Source of the DNA: Streptomyces sp. NBC_00425
Lineage (GTDB): Bacteria; Actinomycetota; Actinomycetes; Streptomycetales; Streptomycetaceae
Assembly: GCF_036030735.1 (NCBI RefSeq)
Contig: NZ_CP107928.1
Span: forward strand, 8,184,001-8,248,000
DNA: 64,000 nt
Reading direction: 5' to 3'
Shown: piece after piece, positions 8,525 through 16,978 of the stretch
Numbering within the stretch: the first letter of the stretch is position 1
Layout: every line of letters starts with the position of its first letter
Program-made: the position numbers and the translations under genes
Notes under the pieces: model-generated
Database searches by the model: none
What the model was told of the DNA's origin: nothing
Seen by the model: only the letters and a program-made list of their open reading frames with translations

Positions 8525-9052
8525 CTACTCGTGGATCGCGTCGTGCGCCTTGGCCAGGTCCGCGTACAACGTGCCGTTCAGCGTGACCCCTTGACGCTCC
8601 TCTTCCGTCAACTCCCGCTTCACCTTGGCCGGCACGCCCGCCACCAGCGAACCCGGCGGGACCTGCATTCCCTGCGGCACCAGCGCCTGCGCGGCGATCA
8701 GCGAACCCGCCCCGATCACGGCCCCGTTGAGCACCGTGGCGCCCATCCCGACGAGGCAGTCGTCCCCGACGGTCGCCCCGTGCACGACGGCGTTGTGGCC
8801 TACCGAGACCCGCTCGCCGATGGTCACGGGAAATCCGGGGTCGGCGTGCAGCGTCACATTGTCCTGGACGTTCGCGTCCCGGCGCACGGTGATCCGCTCG
8901 ACGTCGCCGCGCACCACCGCCCCGTACCAGACGCTCGCGCCCGCCTCCAGCGTCACGTCGCCGATCACCGAGGCCGTCGGCGCCACGAACGCCTCCGGGT
9001 CGACCTGGGGTTCCCTGCCGCCGATGCCCACGATCAGCGCCCTGTGCGTCAT
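8525..9052 (-). CDS. Gamma-class carbonic anhydrase family protein
   Basis: A protein of 175 aa from ATG 9052, chosen because GAGGAG lies 7 bases upstream; the longer frame to 9334 overlaps the next gene's start. It forms a left-handed beta-helix of hexapeptide repeats. The zinc ligands expected for the family are present: His69 (TLHADPG), His86 and His91 (GHNAVVHG), as is the NVQDN motif (61-65). Family members hydrate CO2 or serve as metal-binding scaffolds of unknown activity; the subfamily without the acidic loop is often inactive in vitro. It is divergent from an acyltransferase with a similar beta-helix fold. Confidence 0.9.
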   Translation of the reverse strand: MTHRALIVGIGGREPQVDPEAFVAPTASVIGDVTLEAGASVWYGAVVRGDVERITVRRDANVQDNVTLHADPGFPVTIGERVSVGHNAVVHGATVGDDCLVGMGATVLNGAVIGAGSLIAAQALVPQGMQVPPGSLVAGVPAKVKRELTEEERQGVTLNGTLYADLAKAHDAIHE

Positions 9053-9161
9053 CACCGTCTCCTCGCGTCCGTCGTCTCCGCGCACCGTACGCCACCCGGT
9101 GGGGCGAAGATCACAGGGCTGCGGTTCCGTGGCCCCGGCGCCCGCTGAGTACGGTGAGCGG

Positions 9162-9926
9162 GTGCCGAAGCGCAAGAACACGTTCTCATCATGGCGGCGC
9201 CGCCTCGTGCAGCGTGCCGTCCACGCGGGCTGGGCCTGGGTGCAGCGCACGGGCTCCGTCACCGCCGAGCGCCCCGGACGCTTCCGCTTCGGCTCGATGG
9301 GCGCGGGCACCCGGCTCGCCTTCCCGCTCGGCACGGTGTTCGGTGAGCCGTGGATTCACCTGGGGGCGCACTGCATCGTCGGCGAGCAGGTCACCCTGAC
9401 CGCCGGTCTGATGCCCGACCTCGATCTCGGACCCGATCCGATCCTGCGTCTCGGCGACGGCGTGGTCCTCGGCCGGGGCAGTCACGTCATCGCCGACACC
9501 ACCGTCACCATCGGCAGCGACTGCTACTTCGGCCCGTACGTGTACGTCACGTCCACGAACCACTCCTACGACGACCCGCACGAGCCGATCGGCAAGCAGT
9601 GGCCGCGGATGGAGCCCGTGGAGATCGGCCCCGGCTGCTGGATCGGCACGGGCGCGGTGATCCTGCCGGGTGCGCGGATCGGCCGCAACGTCGTGGTGGC
9701 GGCCGGGGCGGTGGTGCGCGGCCCGGTTCCCGACCACTCGGTGGTCGCGGGTGCGCCCGCCCGGGTCGTACGGCGCTGGACGCCCGCCGACGGCTGGCAG
9801 CCGCCGCTGCGCACCCCGCCCCCGGTGCCGATACCGGACGACGTGACCCCGGACCAGCTGGTCGCGCTGTCGGAGCTGGACGAGGAGACGGTGGAACGCC
9901 TGGCCCAGCTGGAGCCCGAGAGCTGA
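9162..9926 (+). CDS. Acyltransferase with left-handed beta-helix (hexapeptide repeat)
   Basis: A protein of 254 aa from GTG 9162. The central part has hexapeptide repeats and the loop with YVTSTNHSYDDPHEPIGKQW (about 127-146), whose His is the catalytic base position of the maltose/nodulation-type O-acetyltransferases. IGTGAVILPGARIGRNVVVAAGAVVRG and VVAGAPARVVRRW complete the helix. It probably transfers an acetyl or other acyl group to a sugar. The N-terminal 60 residues are basic and outside the usual domain. The acceptor cannot be told. Confidence 0.83.
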   Translation: MPKRKNTFSSWRRRLVQRAVHAGWAWVQRTGSVTAERPGRFRFGSMGAGTRLAFPLGTVFGEPWIHLGAHCIVGEQVTLTAGLMPDLDLGPDPILRLGDGVVLGRGSHVIADTTVTIGSDCYFGPYVYVTSTNHSYDDPHEPIGKQWPRMEPVEIGPGCWIGTGAVILPGARIGRNVVVAAGAVVRGPVPDHSVVAGAPARVVRRWTPADGWQPPLRTPPPVPIPDDVTPDQLVALSELDEETVERLAQLEPES

Positions 9927-9959
9927 ACCGGAGTGCGGGGGCCGGCCGGGGCGGGCGGC

Positions 9960-10817
9960 TCAGCCGGTCGCCAGCAGCAGCGTGCCCACCAGGGCCAGTC
10001 CCGCGCCGGCCGCCTGGAGCCCGCGGAGCCGTTCGCGCAGCAGGCCGCGCGCGGCGAGGGCCGTGACGACGGGGTAGAGGGAGGCGAGCACGGCGGCCAC
10101 GGTGACCGGCCCGTGCTGGGCGGCGACGACGTAGGTGCCGTTCGCCGCGACGTCGGCGAGGCCGACGAAGGCCAGGGCCGGCAGCGAGCGCCACGGGAAA
10201 CCGCCGTCCGGGAGGGCGGCGGCGCCTCGCCGCGCGGAGACGTACAGTGCGAGACCGCCGACGGCCACGCTGACCGCGCGCTGGACGAAGAGGGCGAGGA
10301 ACAGGCCCGTCACCGTGGTCGACGCCTCCGCGATCAGGGCGAACACCGTGCCGAAGCCGAAGGCCGCGACGAGCGTGAGCAGGATGGCCCGCCGTTGCAC
10401 GGGCGCGCCCCGCAGCTGCGGTCCGCCCGCGAGGACGACCCCGAGGACGGCGACCGCGATCCCCGCGATCTGCAGCAGTCCGGGCCGCTCGCCGAGGAAC
10501 AGGCCCACGCCGACGGGGACGGCCACGCCCACCGTGCCGAGCGGGGAGACCATCCCCATGGGGCCGAGCGCCAGCGCCTTGTAGAAGCAGAGCAGCGCCA
10601 CCGGGCCCACCGTCCCGGCGGCGGCCGCGAACCACAACAGGGGACCGGCCTCGCTCCAGCCGCCGGTGACGACCACGATCGCGCCGAGGACCGCCGCCGC
10701 GATCGCCTGCGAGACGACGACCACCGTCAGCGCCGGGGTGCGCCGGGTCAGCAGGCCGCCGCCGAAGTCGGCCAGCCCCCACAGCAGGCTGGTGGCGAGG
10801 GCGAAGAGTGCTGTCAC
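9960..10817 (-). CDS. DMT-superfamily (EamA) transporter
   Basis: A protein of 285 aa from GTG 10817 with about ten hydrophobic segments in two EamA halves (LLWGLADFGGGLL at the N-terminus; VAALFALG-type repeats later). Such carriers export amino acids or small metabolites across the cytoplasmic membrane. It is divergent from an XRE-cupin regulator across a 105-base gap with repeats, the usual layout of an exporter and its own regulator. The substrate is unknown. Confidence 0.87.
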   Translation of the reverse strand: MTALFALATSLLWGLADFGGGLLTRRTPALTVVVVSQAIAAAVLGAIVVVTGGWSEAGPLLWFAAAAGTVGPVALLCFYKALALGPMGMVSPLGTVGVAVPVGVGLFLGERPGLLQIAGIAVAVLGVVLAGGPQLRGAPVQRRAILLTLVAAFGFGTVFALIAEASTTVTGLFLALFVQRAVSVAVGGLALYVSARRGAAALPDGGFPWRSLPALAFVGLADVAANGTYVVAAQHGPVTVAAVLASLYPVVTALAARGLLRERLRGLQAAGAGLALVGTLLLATG

Positions 10818-10865
10818 GGGTCCCTCGCAGTACAGTTCGGTGGACGATCGGGTACACCACACCGT

Positions 10866-10882
10866 AGTGCAGTGGAGTGCAC
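10866..10882. promoter_or_regulatory. Repeat in the divergent DMT/XRE promoter, candidate operator
   Basis: Between the divergent starts, AGTGCA occurs twice on one helix face (10866-10871 and 10876-10881). GTGCA/TGCAC form an inverted repeat with a 6-base spacer (10867-10882). This is a plausible site for the adjacent XRE-cupin protein, by position only. Confidence 0.35.
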
Positions 10883-10922
10883 CCTGTCATTCAACATATT
10901 GCCCTCGTCTTCTGGATGGAAT

Positions 10923-11498
10923 GTGTCGGACCTCGACCTGCTGACCCAGTCCCTGGCGCGCAACGTCAAGCGATGGCGCACCGAGCGCGGATTCACCCTC
11001 GACGCGCTCGCGGCCCGCGCCGGCGTCAGCCGCGGCATGCTGATCCAGATCGAACAGGCCCGCACCAACCCCAGCATCGGCACGGTCGTCAAGATCGGCG
11101 ACGCCCTCGGGATCAGCGTCACCACGCTGCTGGACTACGAACGGGGCCCGAAGGTCCGCATCGTCCCGGCCGACCAGGCGGTGCGGCTGTGGCACACCGA
11201 CGCGGGCAGCTACAGCCGCCTCCTCGCGGGCGCGGAGGCGCCGGGTCCGCTGGAGATGTGGGACTGGCGACTCATGCCCGGCGAGAGCAGCGGCTCCGAC
11301 CCGCACCCGGCCGGCACGGTCGAGATCGCCCACGTCACGGCCGGCGAGCTGACGTTGACCGTCGACGGCGCCGAGTACCGCGTCGAGGCGGGGGCGAGCG
11401 TCACGTTCGAGGCCAACGCCGCGCACTCCTACGCCAACCGCGGCGAGACGCCGACGGAGATGGTGCTGACCGTGTCGGTGCCCGCGCCCGCGCACTGA
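10923..11498 (+). CDS. XRE-family regulator with C-terminal cupin
   Basis: A protein of 191 aa from GTG 10923 (a GGATGG site lies just upstream). Residues 14-68 are a helix-turn-helix of the Cro/XRE type (ERGFTLDALAARAGVSRGML, SIGTVVKIGDALGIS). Residues about 115-185 form a small cupin (GTVEIAHVTAGELTLTVDG, then AHSYANRG), as in PuuR-like sensors that bind a small metabolite. It is divergent from the DMT exporter it probably controls. Confidence 0.88.
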   Translation: MSDLDLLTQSLARNVKRWRTERGFTLDALAARAGVSRGMLIQIEQARTNPSIGTVVKIGDALGISVTTLLDYERGPKVRIVPADQAVRLWHTDAGSYSRLLAGAEAPGPLEMWDWRLMPGESSGSDPHPAGTVEIAHVTAGELTLTVDGAEYRVEAGASVTFEANAAHSYANRGETPTEMVLTVSVPAPAH

Positions 11499-11541
11499 GC
11501 CGGCGGCCGAACGGCCCGGAACGGGCTGTTAGCGTGCGGCC

Positions 11542-12105
11542 ATGCGCGCACCCATCGGACACTTCGACACCGCCGCCCCGGCCCCCGACCGCCTCGACGA
11601 GCTGGCCGGCCCGGTCGCCGACGCCGTCCGTCACTGGAGCGGCAGCGTGCCCGCCGGCCGGATCGTGCACGTCGACACCGATCCCGCGTGGGCGGACACC
11701 GCCGTCTTCGGGGAGCACTATGGCCGCGAGCTGCTGGAACAGTCCGCGAACTGCGTCGTGGTGGCCGGCAAACGGGGCGGCGGGACGACGCTCGCCGCGT
11801 GCGTGGTCCTGTCCGCCACGCGGGTCGACGTCAACGGTGTCGTGCGCCGCCGACTCGGGGCGCGCAAGGCCTCGTTCGCCCCGATGGACCTGGCGGTGGG
11901 CGAGACCGGCATGGAGTACGGCGGGATCACACCGATCGGCCTCCCCTCCTCCTGGCCGGTGCTGGTGGACGCCGCGGTCGTCGACCTGCCCTATGTGCTG
12001 GTGGGCAGCGGACGTCGGCGCGGGAAGCTCCTGGTGCCGGGCAAGGCCTTGGCCGAACTGCCGGGCGCGGTGGTTCTCGAGGGGCTGGGACTGCCCGTGG
12101 CCTAA
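11542..12105 (+). CDS. YbaK/aminoacyl-tRNA deacylase domain protein
   Basis: A protein of 187 aa from ATG 11542, of the right length for a freestanding YbaK/ProX trans-editing domain. Visible family features are CVVVAGKRGGG...LAACVVLSATRVDVN (about 73-98), the conserved lysine in ARKASF (about 112), the GMEYGGITPIGLP motif (about 125-137) and the final GSGRRRGKLLVPG. Such proteins hydrolyse mischarged tRNA. Its stop overlaps, base for base, the stop of the convergent CDF gene (12102-12105). Confidence 0.87.
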   Translation: MRAPIGHFDTAAPAPDRLDELAGPVADAVRHWSGSVPAGRIVHVDTDPAWADTAVFGEHYGRELLEQSANCVVVAGKRGGGTTLAACVVLSATRVDVNGVVRRRLGARKASFAPMDLAVGETGMEYGGITPIGLPSSWPVLVDAAVVDLPYVLVGSGRRRGKLLVPGKALAELPGAVVLEGLGLPVA

Positions 12106-13172
12106 GGCCTGCTCGCGGCGGCGTGGTGGGCGAGGGCGCGATGCGGATCCTCCTCGCCCGGCGCCGCCGCGGGATCGGCGTGCACGAGCGCGGCCGTCAG
12201 CCGCGGTACGGCGTGCAGCAGGGCGTGTTCGGCGTCCACGGCGATCGCGTGCGCCCGGCGTACCGTCACCTCGCCGTCCACCACGACCGCGACCTCCGCG
12301 CGCAGCCGGTGCCCGATCCAGCGCAGCCGCAACTCGCCCACCCCGCGCACCCCTTCGACCTCCCGCAGGGCACGCTCGGCCCGGTCGACCAGCGCCGGGT
12401 CGACCGCGTCCAGCACCCGCCGGAACACCTCCCGCGCCGCGTCCCGCAGCACCAGCGCGATCGCCGCGGTGATCGCCAACCCCACGAGCGGGTCGGCCAG
12501 TTGCCAGCCGAGAGCCGAACCGGCCGCACCCAGCAGCACCGCGAGCGAGGTGAAGCCGTCGGTGCGCGCGTGCAGCCCGTCGGCGACGAGCGCCGCCGAG
12601 CCGATCGCGCGGCCGACGCGGATGCGGTACCGGGCCACCCACTCGTTGCCCGCGAAGCCGGCCAGCGCGGCCACCGCGACCGCCCCGACGTGCTCGACCG
12701 GCCGGGGATCGAGCAACCGCTCGACGGCGGTCCACCCGGCGAAGGCCGCCGACGCGGCGATGGTCAGCACGATGGCGATGCCCGCCAGGTCCTCCGCCCG
12801 CCCGTAGCCGTAGGTGAAGCGGCGGGTGGCCGCCCGACGGCCCAGCACGAAGGCGATCCCGAGCGGTACCGCGGTCAGGGCGTCCGCGGCGTTGTGCACG
12901 GTGTCGCCGAGCAGCGCCACCGACCCGGACAGCGCCACGACGACCGCCTGGGCGACGGCCGTCACGCCCAGCACCGCCAGTGAGGCCCACAGCGCGCGCA
13001 TGCCCCGGGCCGAGGACTCCAGCGCGGAGTCCAGCTTGTCCGCGCTCTCGTGCGAGTGGGGGGTGAGGAGGTGGCCCAGGCGGTGGCGCAGGCCCGGGGC
13101 TGCGGGAGCGTGGTGGTGCGGATGCTCGTGCGCGTGGCCGTGGTGGTGCTCGTGCCCGTGGTGCTCGCTCAC
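12102..13172 (-). CDS. Cation diffusion facilitator (CDF) metal exporter
   Basis: A protein of 356 aa from GTG 13172 with GGAAGGGA upstream. The N-terminus is an extreme His-rich segment (HHGHEHHHGHAHEHPHHH, within residues 4-22). Six membrane helices follow with the transport-site motifs LLGDTVHNAADAL (HxxxD, TM2) and VADGLHARTDGFTSL (DxxxD-type, TM5), then the cytoplasmic metallochaperone-like domain. It is probably a Zn/Co/Ni efflux pump using proton antiport. It is divergent from an ArsR-type repressor. Confidence 0.93.
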   Translation of the reverse strand: MSEHHGHEHHHGHAHEHPHHHAPAAPGLRHRLGHLLTPHSHESADKLDSALESSARGMRALWASLAVLGVTAVAQAVVVALSGSVALLGDTVHNAADALTAVPLGIAFVLGRRAATRRFTYGYGRAEDLAGIAIVLTIAASAAFAGWTAVERLLDPRPVEHVGAVAVAALAGFAGNEWVARYRIRVGRAIGSAALVADGLHARTDGFTSLAVLLGAAGSALGWQLADPLVGLAITAAIALVLRDAAREVFRRVLDAVDPALVDRAERALREVEGVRGVGELRLRWIGHRLRAEVAVVVDGEVTVRRAHAIAVDAEHALLHAVPRLTAALVHADPAAAPGEEDPHRALAHHAAASRP

Positions 13173-13230
13173 GTCGGTCCCTTCCGTTCGCCCGCGGCGG
13201 GTGGACGCGGATGTGCCCGCACCGCCATTA

Positions 13231-13252
13231 TGTGCGTATGAGCGCACGCATG
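13231..13252. promoter_or_regulatory. ArsR/SmtB-type inverted repeat at the CDF/ArsR divergent start
   Basis: An imperfect dyad (ATGTGCG ... CGCACGCAT, with perfect GTGCG/CGCAC arms and a 6-base spacer) lies in the 65-base gap between the divergent starts and overlaps the likely ArsR start codon. The position is typical of SmtB/CzrA/NmtR operators. Confidence 0.5.
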
Positions 13253-13597
13253 CACCTGTCACCTGCGCATCATGCGCACCCGCGCACCCCGGGCGAGGAG
13301 CAGTTCGCGCTCGCCGCCGAGCTGCTCGCCCTGCTCGGCGACCGCACCCGGCTCGCCCTGCTGCACGCCCTGACCTCGTCGGAGGCCGACGTGACGACCC
13401 TGACGGAGGTCTGTGGGGCGGCCCGGCCCGCGGTCAGCCAGCACCTGGCAAGGCTGCGGCTGGCCGGGCTCGTGCACACCCGCAAGGAGGGCCGCCGGGT
13501 GATCTACTCTCTCTCCGACGGCCATCTGCCCCGCCTGCTGGACGAGGCGCTGAACGTCGCCGACCACAGACTCGGCGACAAGCCGCTGCACGAATAA
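13238..13597 (+). CDS. ArsR/SmtB-family metal-responsive repressor
   Basis: A protein of 119 aa from ATG 13238; ATG 13211 and ATG 13250 are alternatives and none has a clear ribosome site, so a leaderless message is possible. The winged helix is clear: LLALLGDRTRLALLHALTSSEADVTTL, then the recognition helix AARPAVSQHLARLRLAGLV and the wing RKEGRRVIYSL. The last helix (LPRLLDEALNVADHRL) and the His-rich start (MHLSPAHHAH) supply Asp/His of the kind that bind Zn, Co or Ni in the NmtR/KmtR branch. It presumably represses the divergent CDF exporter until metal binds. Confidence 0.88.
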   Translation: MSARMHLSPAHHAHPRTPGEEQFALAAELLALLGDRTRLALLHALTSSEADVTTLTEVCGAARPAVSQHLARLRLAGLVHTRKEGRRVIYSLSDGHLPRLLDEALNVADHRLGDKPLHE

Positions 13598-13881
13598 GGA
13601 CCGCGGCTTTTGCATTCGTTCTCATCGATCTGAGTGCTCCTGGTCGATTCGGTGTGTTTGAGAGTGGCCGCAAGCCCCGGCGTACGGCGTATATCCCGCG
13701 TTGATCCAACGTTTTTCGCCGCCCTGCACGATCTTGGCCGTGTGCGCGACGACACGATCTCCGCTCCGGCCGACCTCGGCCGGCGGCCGGAGGCGCTGTC
13801 GGCGGTACCTGGAGGCGGATCCTCGGTGCGGTCGAGCGAGGGTCCGCCTCATCTCCTCCCCCCGGTTCCAGGAGCTCCAGA
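13598..13881. other. Leader region of lower GC before the glycosyltransferase
   Basis: 284 bases with base composition nearer 60-65% GC than the rest. An 83-codon frame at 13634 looks random in composition and is not called. The last bases contain CAGGAG, a ribosome site for the next gene. It marks the left edge of an accessory patch. Confidence 0.4.
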
Positions 13882-15438
13882 ATGACATTAATTTCCAGGC
13901 GTCAGAGATATGGCAACTCGGTGCCGACGGATTGGCAAGCCTCGCCTCACGTTCCTCCCCTGGCCCGCAGGCCGGTCCTGATCATCGCTGGTGCCGTAGC
14001 GCTTCTACTGATATCGATCAGCAACCGTTTCGGATTTTCCAACGACGAACTGTATTTTCTCGTTGCGGGCCGCCATCTGGATTGGGGTTACCCCGATCAA
14101 CCCCCGCTCGTGCCCGTGCTGACTCATGTCATGGACGTCCTCTTCGGCGGATCACTGGTCGCGCTGCGGACGCCACCAGCCCTCATGGCCGCGGGCAGCG
14201 TAGTGGTCGCGGCGCTCACATCGCGTGAGCTGGGCGGCCGACGCGGCGCCCAGATCCTGACCGCGACCACCTGCGCCCTGGCGCCGATCACCCTCCAGTC
14301 CGGACATGCCCTCATCACCACCCCTGTCGACACCTTCCTCGCAGGCGTCTCCTGCTGGCTGCTGGTGCGGTGGATCAGGCTGCGCGACGACCGTCTCCTG
14401 CTGGTCCTGGGTGCGGTGGTGGCCATCGAACTGCAGGTCAAGTACCTCGCGGTCACCTTCTGGGGCGCGCTGTTCGCGGCCGCGCTGGTCTTCGGGCCGC
14501 GTGAGCTCCTGCGCCGGCCGAAACTCTGGATCGGTACGCTGCTGGTCGTCGCCGTCACGACCCCCTCACTGATCTGGCAGGCCCAGCACGGCTGGCCGCA
14601 GATCGCCGTCTCCAAGGCGGTCGCCGACGAAGTCGCCCGAGCGGGACAGGGTGGAGTCCACATGCTGTCCACCCTGTTTTCCTGCGGGGGTTTCCTCGGG
14701 CTGCTGCTGCTGCCTCACGGACTGGTTCGGCTGCTCGGATCATCACGTCTCCGCACGTACCGATTCCTCGGCTGGTCCTTCGTCATCATTGTCGTTGTGT
14801 ACGCGGTCACCGGCGGCCGGGGTTACTACGCCGGCTCTTATCTCATGCTCCCCTGGGCCGCAGCTGTGGTCGATCTCCAGGACAGACCAAAATTCCTGAA
14901 GAGGCGCTGGTGGATCGTCACTCCGCTCCTGCTCTTGTCCCTTGCCACGATTTTCGTGATGTTGCCGGTCTACCCCAAGAGTGAATTGGCGAATTCGCCG
15001 GACAAGGCATCGATGGCGACGGTGGGCTGGCCGGAAATGGCAGATTCCGTGGCCGAGGTGTATCAGGCGATGCCCTCCGCGGACCGCGGGGCCACGGTAA
15101 TCCTGACCGACCGCTACGAGCAGGCAGCCGCGCTCGATCGCTACGGGCCGTCCCGAGGACTGCCTCCCGTGTACAGCGGCCACCGCTCCTACTGGTACTT
15201 CGGACGACCTGCCGACACGAGCCGCCACGTCATCTTCGTCGGGGCCGACCGTGAGTACCTCGACAAGTTCTTCGGTTCGGTATCCAAAAAGGGCAGGGTG
15301 GACAACCGCCTCGGGGTGAACAACCTCAACCAAGGCATGCCCATCTGGCTGTGCGGCGACCCGAAGAAGCCCTGGTCACAACTTTGGCCGGAACTCTACC
15401 GCCAGGCCGTGGTCATCGCCCCGGGTAAACACCCCTGA
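13882..15438 (+). CDS. ArnT/GT39-like membrane glycosyltransferase (TTA codon 3)
   Basis: A protein of 518 aa from ATG 13882, 7 bases after CAGGAG. About ten hydrophobic helices are followed by a soluble C-terminal part. FSNDELYFLVAGRHLDWGYPDQPPLVP (about 52-78) carries the acidic pair and the aromatic/Pro motif of the PMT/ArnT catalytic loop. Such enzymes transfer a sugar from polyprenyl phosphate to lipid or protein outside the cell. Its third codon is TTA (13888-13890), so translation should depend on bldA tRNA. Codon use is less GC-biased than its neighbours (AAA, TTT, ATT appear), suggesting later arrival. The acceptor is unknown. Confidence 0.85.
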   Translation: MTLISRRQRYGNSVPTDWQASPHVPPLARRPVLIIAGAVALLLISISNRFGFSNDELYFLVAGRHLDWGYPDQPPLVPVLTHVMDVLFGGSLVALRTPPALMAAGSVVVAALTSRELGGRRGAQILTATTCALAPITLQSGHALITTPVDTFLAGVSCWLLVRWIRLRDDRLLLVLGAVVAIELQVKYLAVTFWGALFAAALVFGPRELLRRPKLWIGTLLVVAVTTPSLIWQAQHGWPQIAVSKAVADEVARAGQGGVHMLSTLFSCGGFLGLLLLPHGLVRLLGSSRLRTYRFLGWSFVIIVVVYAVTGGRGYYAGSYLMLPWAAAVVDLQDRPKFLKRRWWIVTPLLLLSLATIFVMLPVYPKSELANSPDKASMATVGWPEMADSVAEVYQAMPSADRGATVILTDRYEQAAALDRYGPSRGLPPVYSGHRSYWYFGRPADTSRHVIFVGADREYLDKFFGSVSKKGRVDNRLGVNNLNQGMPIWLCGDPKKPWSQLWPELYRQAVVIAPGKHP

Positions 15439-15935
15439 GGGGTGTCCCGTCATCAGGGGGCGGGCGGGGCGGGGCGGTCCGTTCGTAGACGGGCCCGCCA
15501 GGTGTGAACCAGCCCGCCTTCTCCCGCACGGCAGTGCTCGGGTCCTTGGCGTGGGACGCCGTCAAGGCGGCAGCGGCGCGTGCATCCGAGTGGGTGAATG
15601 TGCCGGCGAGCTCGGCAGCCCTTGCCCGGACGTGCGCGTCCGGGTCTGAAGCCAGGTGGCGTAACGGGGGTTCGCGCACCTGGTCTGGGCCCGGCGCACA
15701 GCTGTCTCCCTTGCACCGGTCGCCCGCCAGGGCGTGGAATGCGGCGATCCTGACCCGGGCGTCGGGGTCGCCGGCCATGGCGATGAGTTCTCCCATGGAC
15801 TCGATGTCGACCGGGTGGTCGAGGAGGCGACAGCAGCCCTCGCGGACAGCCGGATCTCTTCGCGGAGGCCGGCACCGAAGGCGCCCGATGCGTTCTGCCC
15901 ACGTCGTAGCAGCTCATGGTGGGCCGCAACTTTGC
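15413..15935 (-). pseudogene. Broken HEAT-repeat protein gene
   Basis: The frame from ATG 15796 to stop 15413 (127 aa) has HEAT-repeat units (MAGDPDARVRIAAFHALAGDRC, LASDPDAHVRARAAELAG). The homology does not begin there: the same frame upstream, without a start codon, still reads RDPAVREGCCRLLDHPVDIES back to a stop near 15917. The neighbouring frame reads HHELLRRGQNASGAFGAGLR and then loses sense, as if one base were lost near 15857-15870. Neither frame has a proper start. I read it as a decayed gene; the 127-aa product could still be made. Its end overlaps the glycosyltransferase end by 26 bases. Confidence 0.5.
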
Positions 15936-15969
15936 GCTACGGGTCGCCCAGGCACGAGACGGGGAGTTG

Positions 15970-16707
15970 CTAGCTGTTCTCGGGTCCGGCAACGCCCGGG
16001 GGCGCGGCCCGGCCACCGTGGGGGAACATCTTGGCCAGAGTCCCGGTGCGGAACAGCGTGATCTGGGTGATGACCTGGAGCACCAGCCAGGTCGCCGCGT
16101 ACAGCACACCGTCCAGTGCCGGAACCGCGTCGACGGGCAACGCGAACGCCATGAAGACGCGCACCAGCGCGTCCGCCATCAGCCCCAGACCCCAGAGCCA
16201 GGTCATGCCGTGCCAGACGCGCCGGAACCCAGGGTCCGTCTCCCACAGCCGGTCCAGGAGCGCAGTCCGGCCCGGCAGCAGCGACTTGAGCGCGCGGAAC
16301 GTGAAGGGCTGGGCCGTCGCGAGGGTGACGAGCAGCCAGATCCCGGCGCACGCGGTGACCAGACCACTGCGGGCCAGGACGACGCGCGGATTCGCGGTGA
16401 TGAGCGAGGCGGCCGTGCCCCCGATCAGGAGAGCGATGACGAACACGCCTATGGCGTCGAGCTTTCGGTGCCGTACGGCGGAGTGAAGCGTGTGCACGGC
16501 GGGGGCGGCGCCGCTCAGCAGCAGTGAGGGGATCTCGCTCAGCCCGGCGCCGCGCAGGACGTAGTAGAGGGAGGTGGGGATGACCACGTCGAAGGCGATG
16601 GTCACCGCGAGACCCCTGCCGGCCGAGGACGCTTCGGCCTGGGGAGTGGCGCTCTCGCCGTCGGCAGGGGCGGTCGTCGGCTGTTCGGACGGTGTGGGGG
16701 GAGTCAC
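15970..16707 (-). CDS. VC0807-family integral membrane protein
   Basis: A protein of 245 aa from GTG 16707, with AGGAG about 9 bases upstream. A hydrophilic N-terminal 30 residues precede about six membrane helices. The pattern IPTSLYYVLRGAGLSEIPSLLLSGAAPA, then RKLDAIGVFVIALLIGGTA, and WETDPGFRRVWHGMTWLWGLGLM is that of the 'VC0807' family of unknown role, which is frequent in Streptomyces. No catalytic residues are known. Confidence 0.75.
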   Translation of the reverse strand: MTPPTPSEQPTTAPADGESATPQAEASSAGRGLAVTIAFDVVIPTSLYYVLRGAGLSEIPSLLLSGAAPAVHTLHSAVRHRKLDAIGVFVIALLIGGTAASLITANPRVVLARSGLVTACAGIWLLVTLATAQPFTFRALKSLLPGRTALLDRLWETDPGFRRVWHGMTWLWGLGLMADALVRVFMAFALPVDAVPALDGVLYAATWLVLQVITQITLFRTGTLAKMFPHGGRAAPPGVAGPENS

Positions 16708-16978
16708 GGCGCAGGGCTCCTGGCGTGGGGCGGCCCGGGGGCCGGCGCGGGTGATCACATGGTTGCGCGCAGCGGTTCGACACCTCGGGGAGTTCCTGCC
16801 CGCACCGGCCCGGGTCGAAATCCCCGTCGAGCAGCGGGTGGTGCAGGACGCGCTGGATCGCCCTGGACACTTCCCCCAGGGCGATCGCCGGGTTGGCCTT
16901 TCCCCTGCCGGTGATCACGACGGGGCGGGGGCCGGGGGCCGGCACGGAACGCAGGGCGCCTCCCGGGATCCCGGGTCC

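Noticed and set aside
13634..13885. 83-codon frame before the glycosyltransferase
   Set aside because: Weak composition, no homology recognised, runs into the next gene's ribosome site.
16760..16945. Minus-strand stretch reading VVITGRGKANPAIALGEVSRA, protein-like
   Set aside because: No own stop before running through the next gene out of frame; perhaps a remnant, not callable as a gene.
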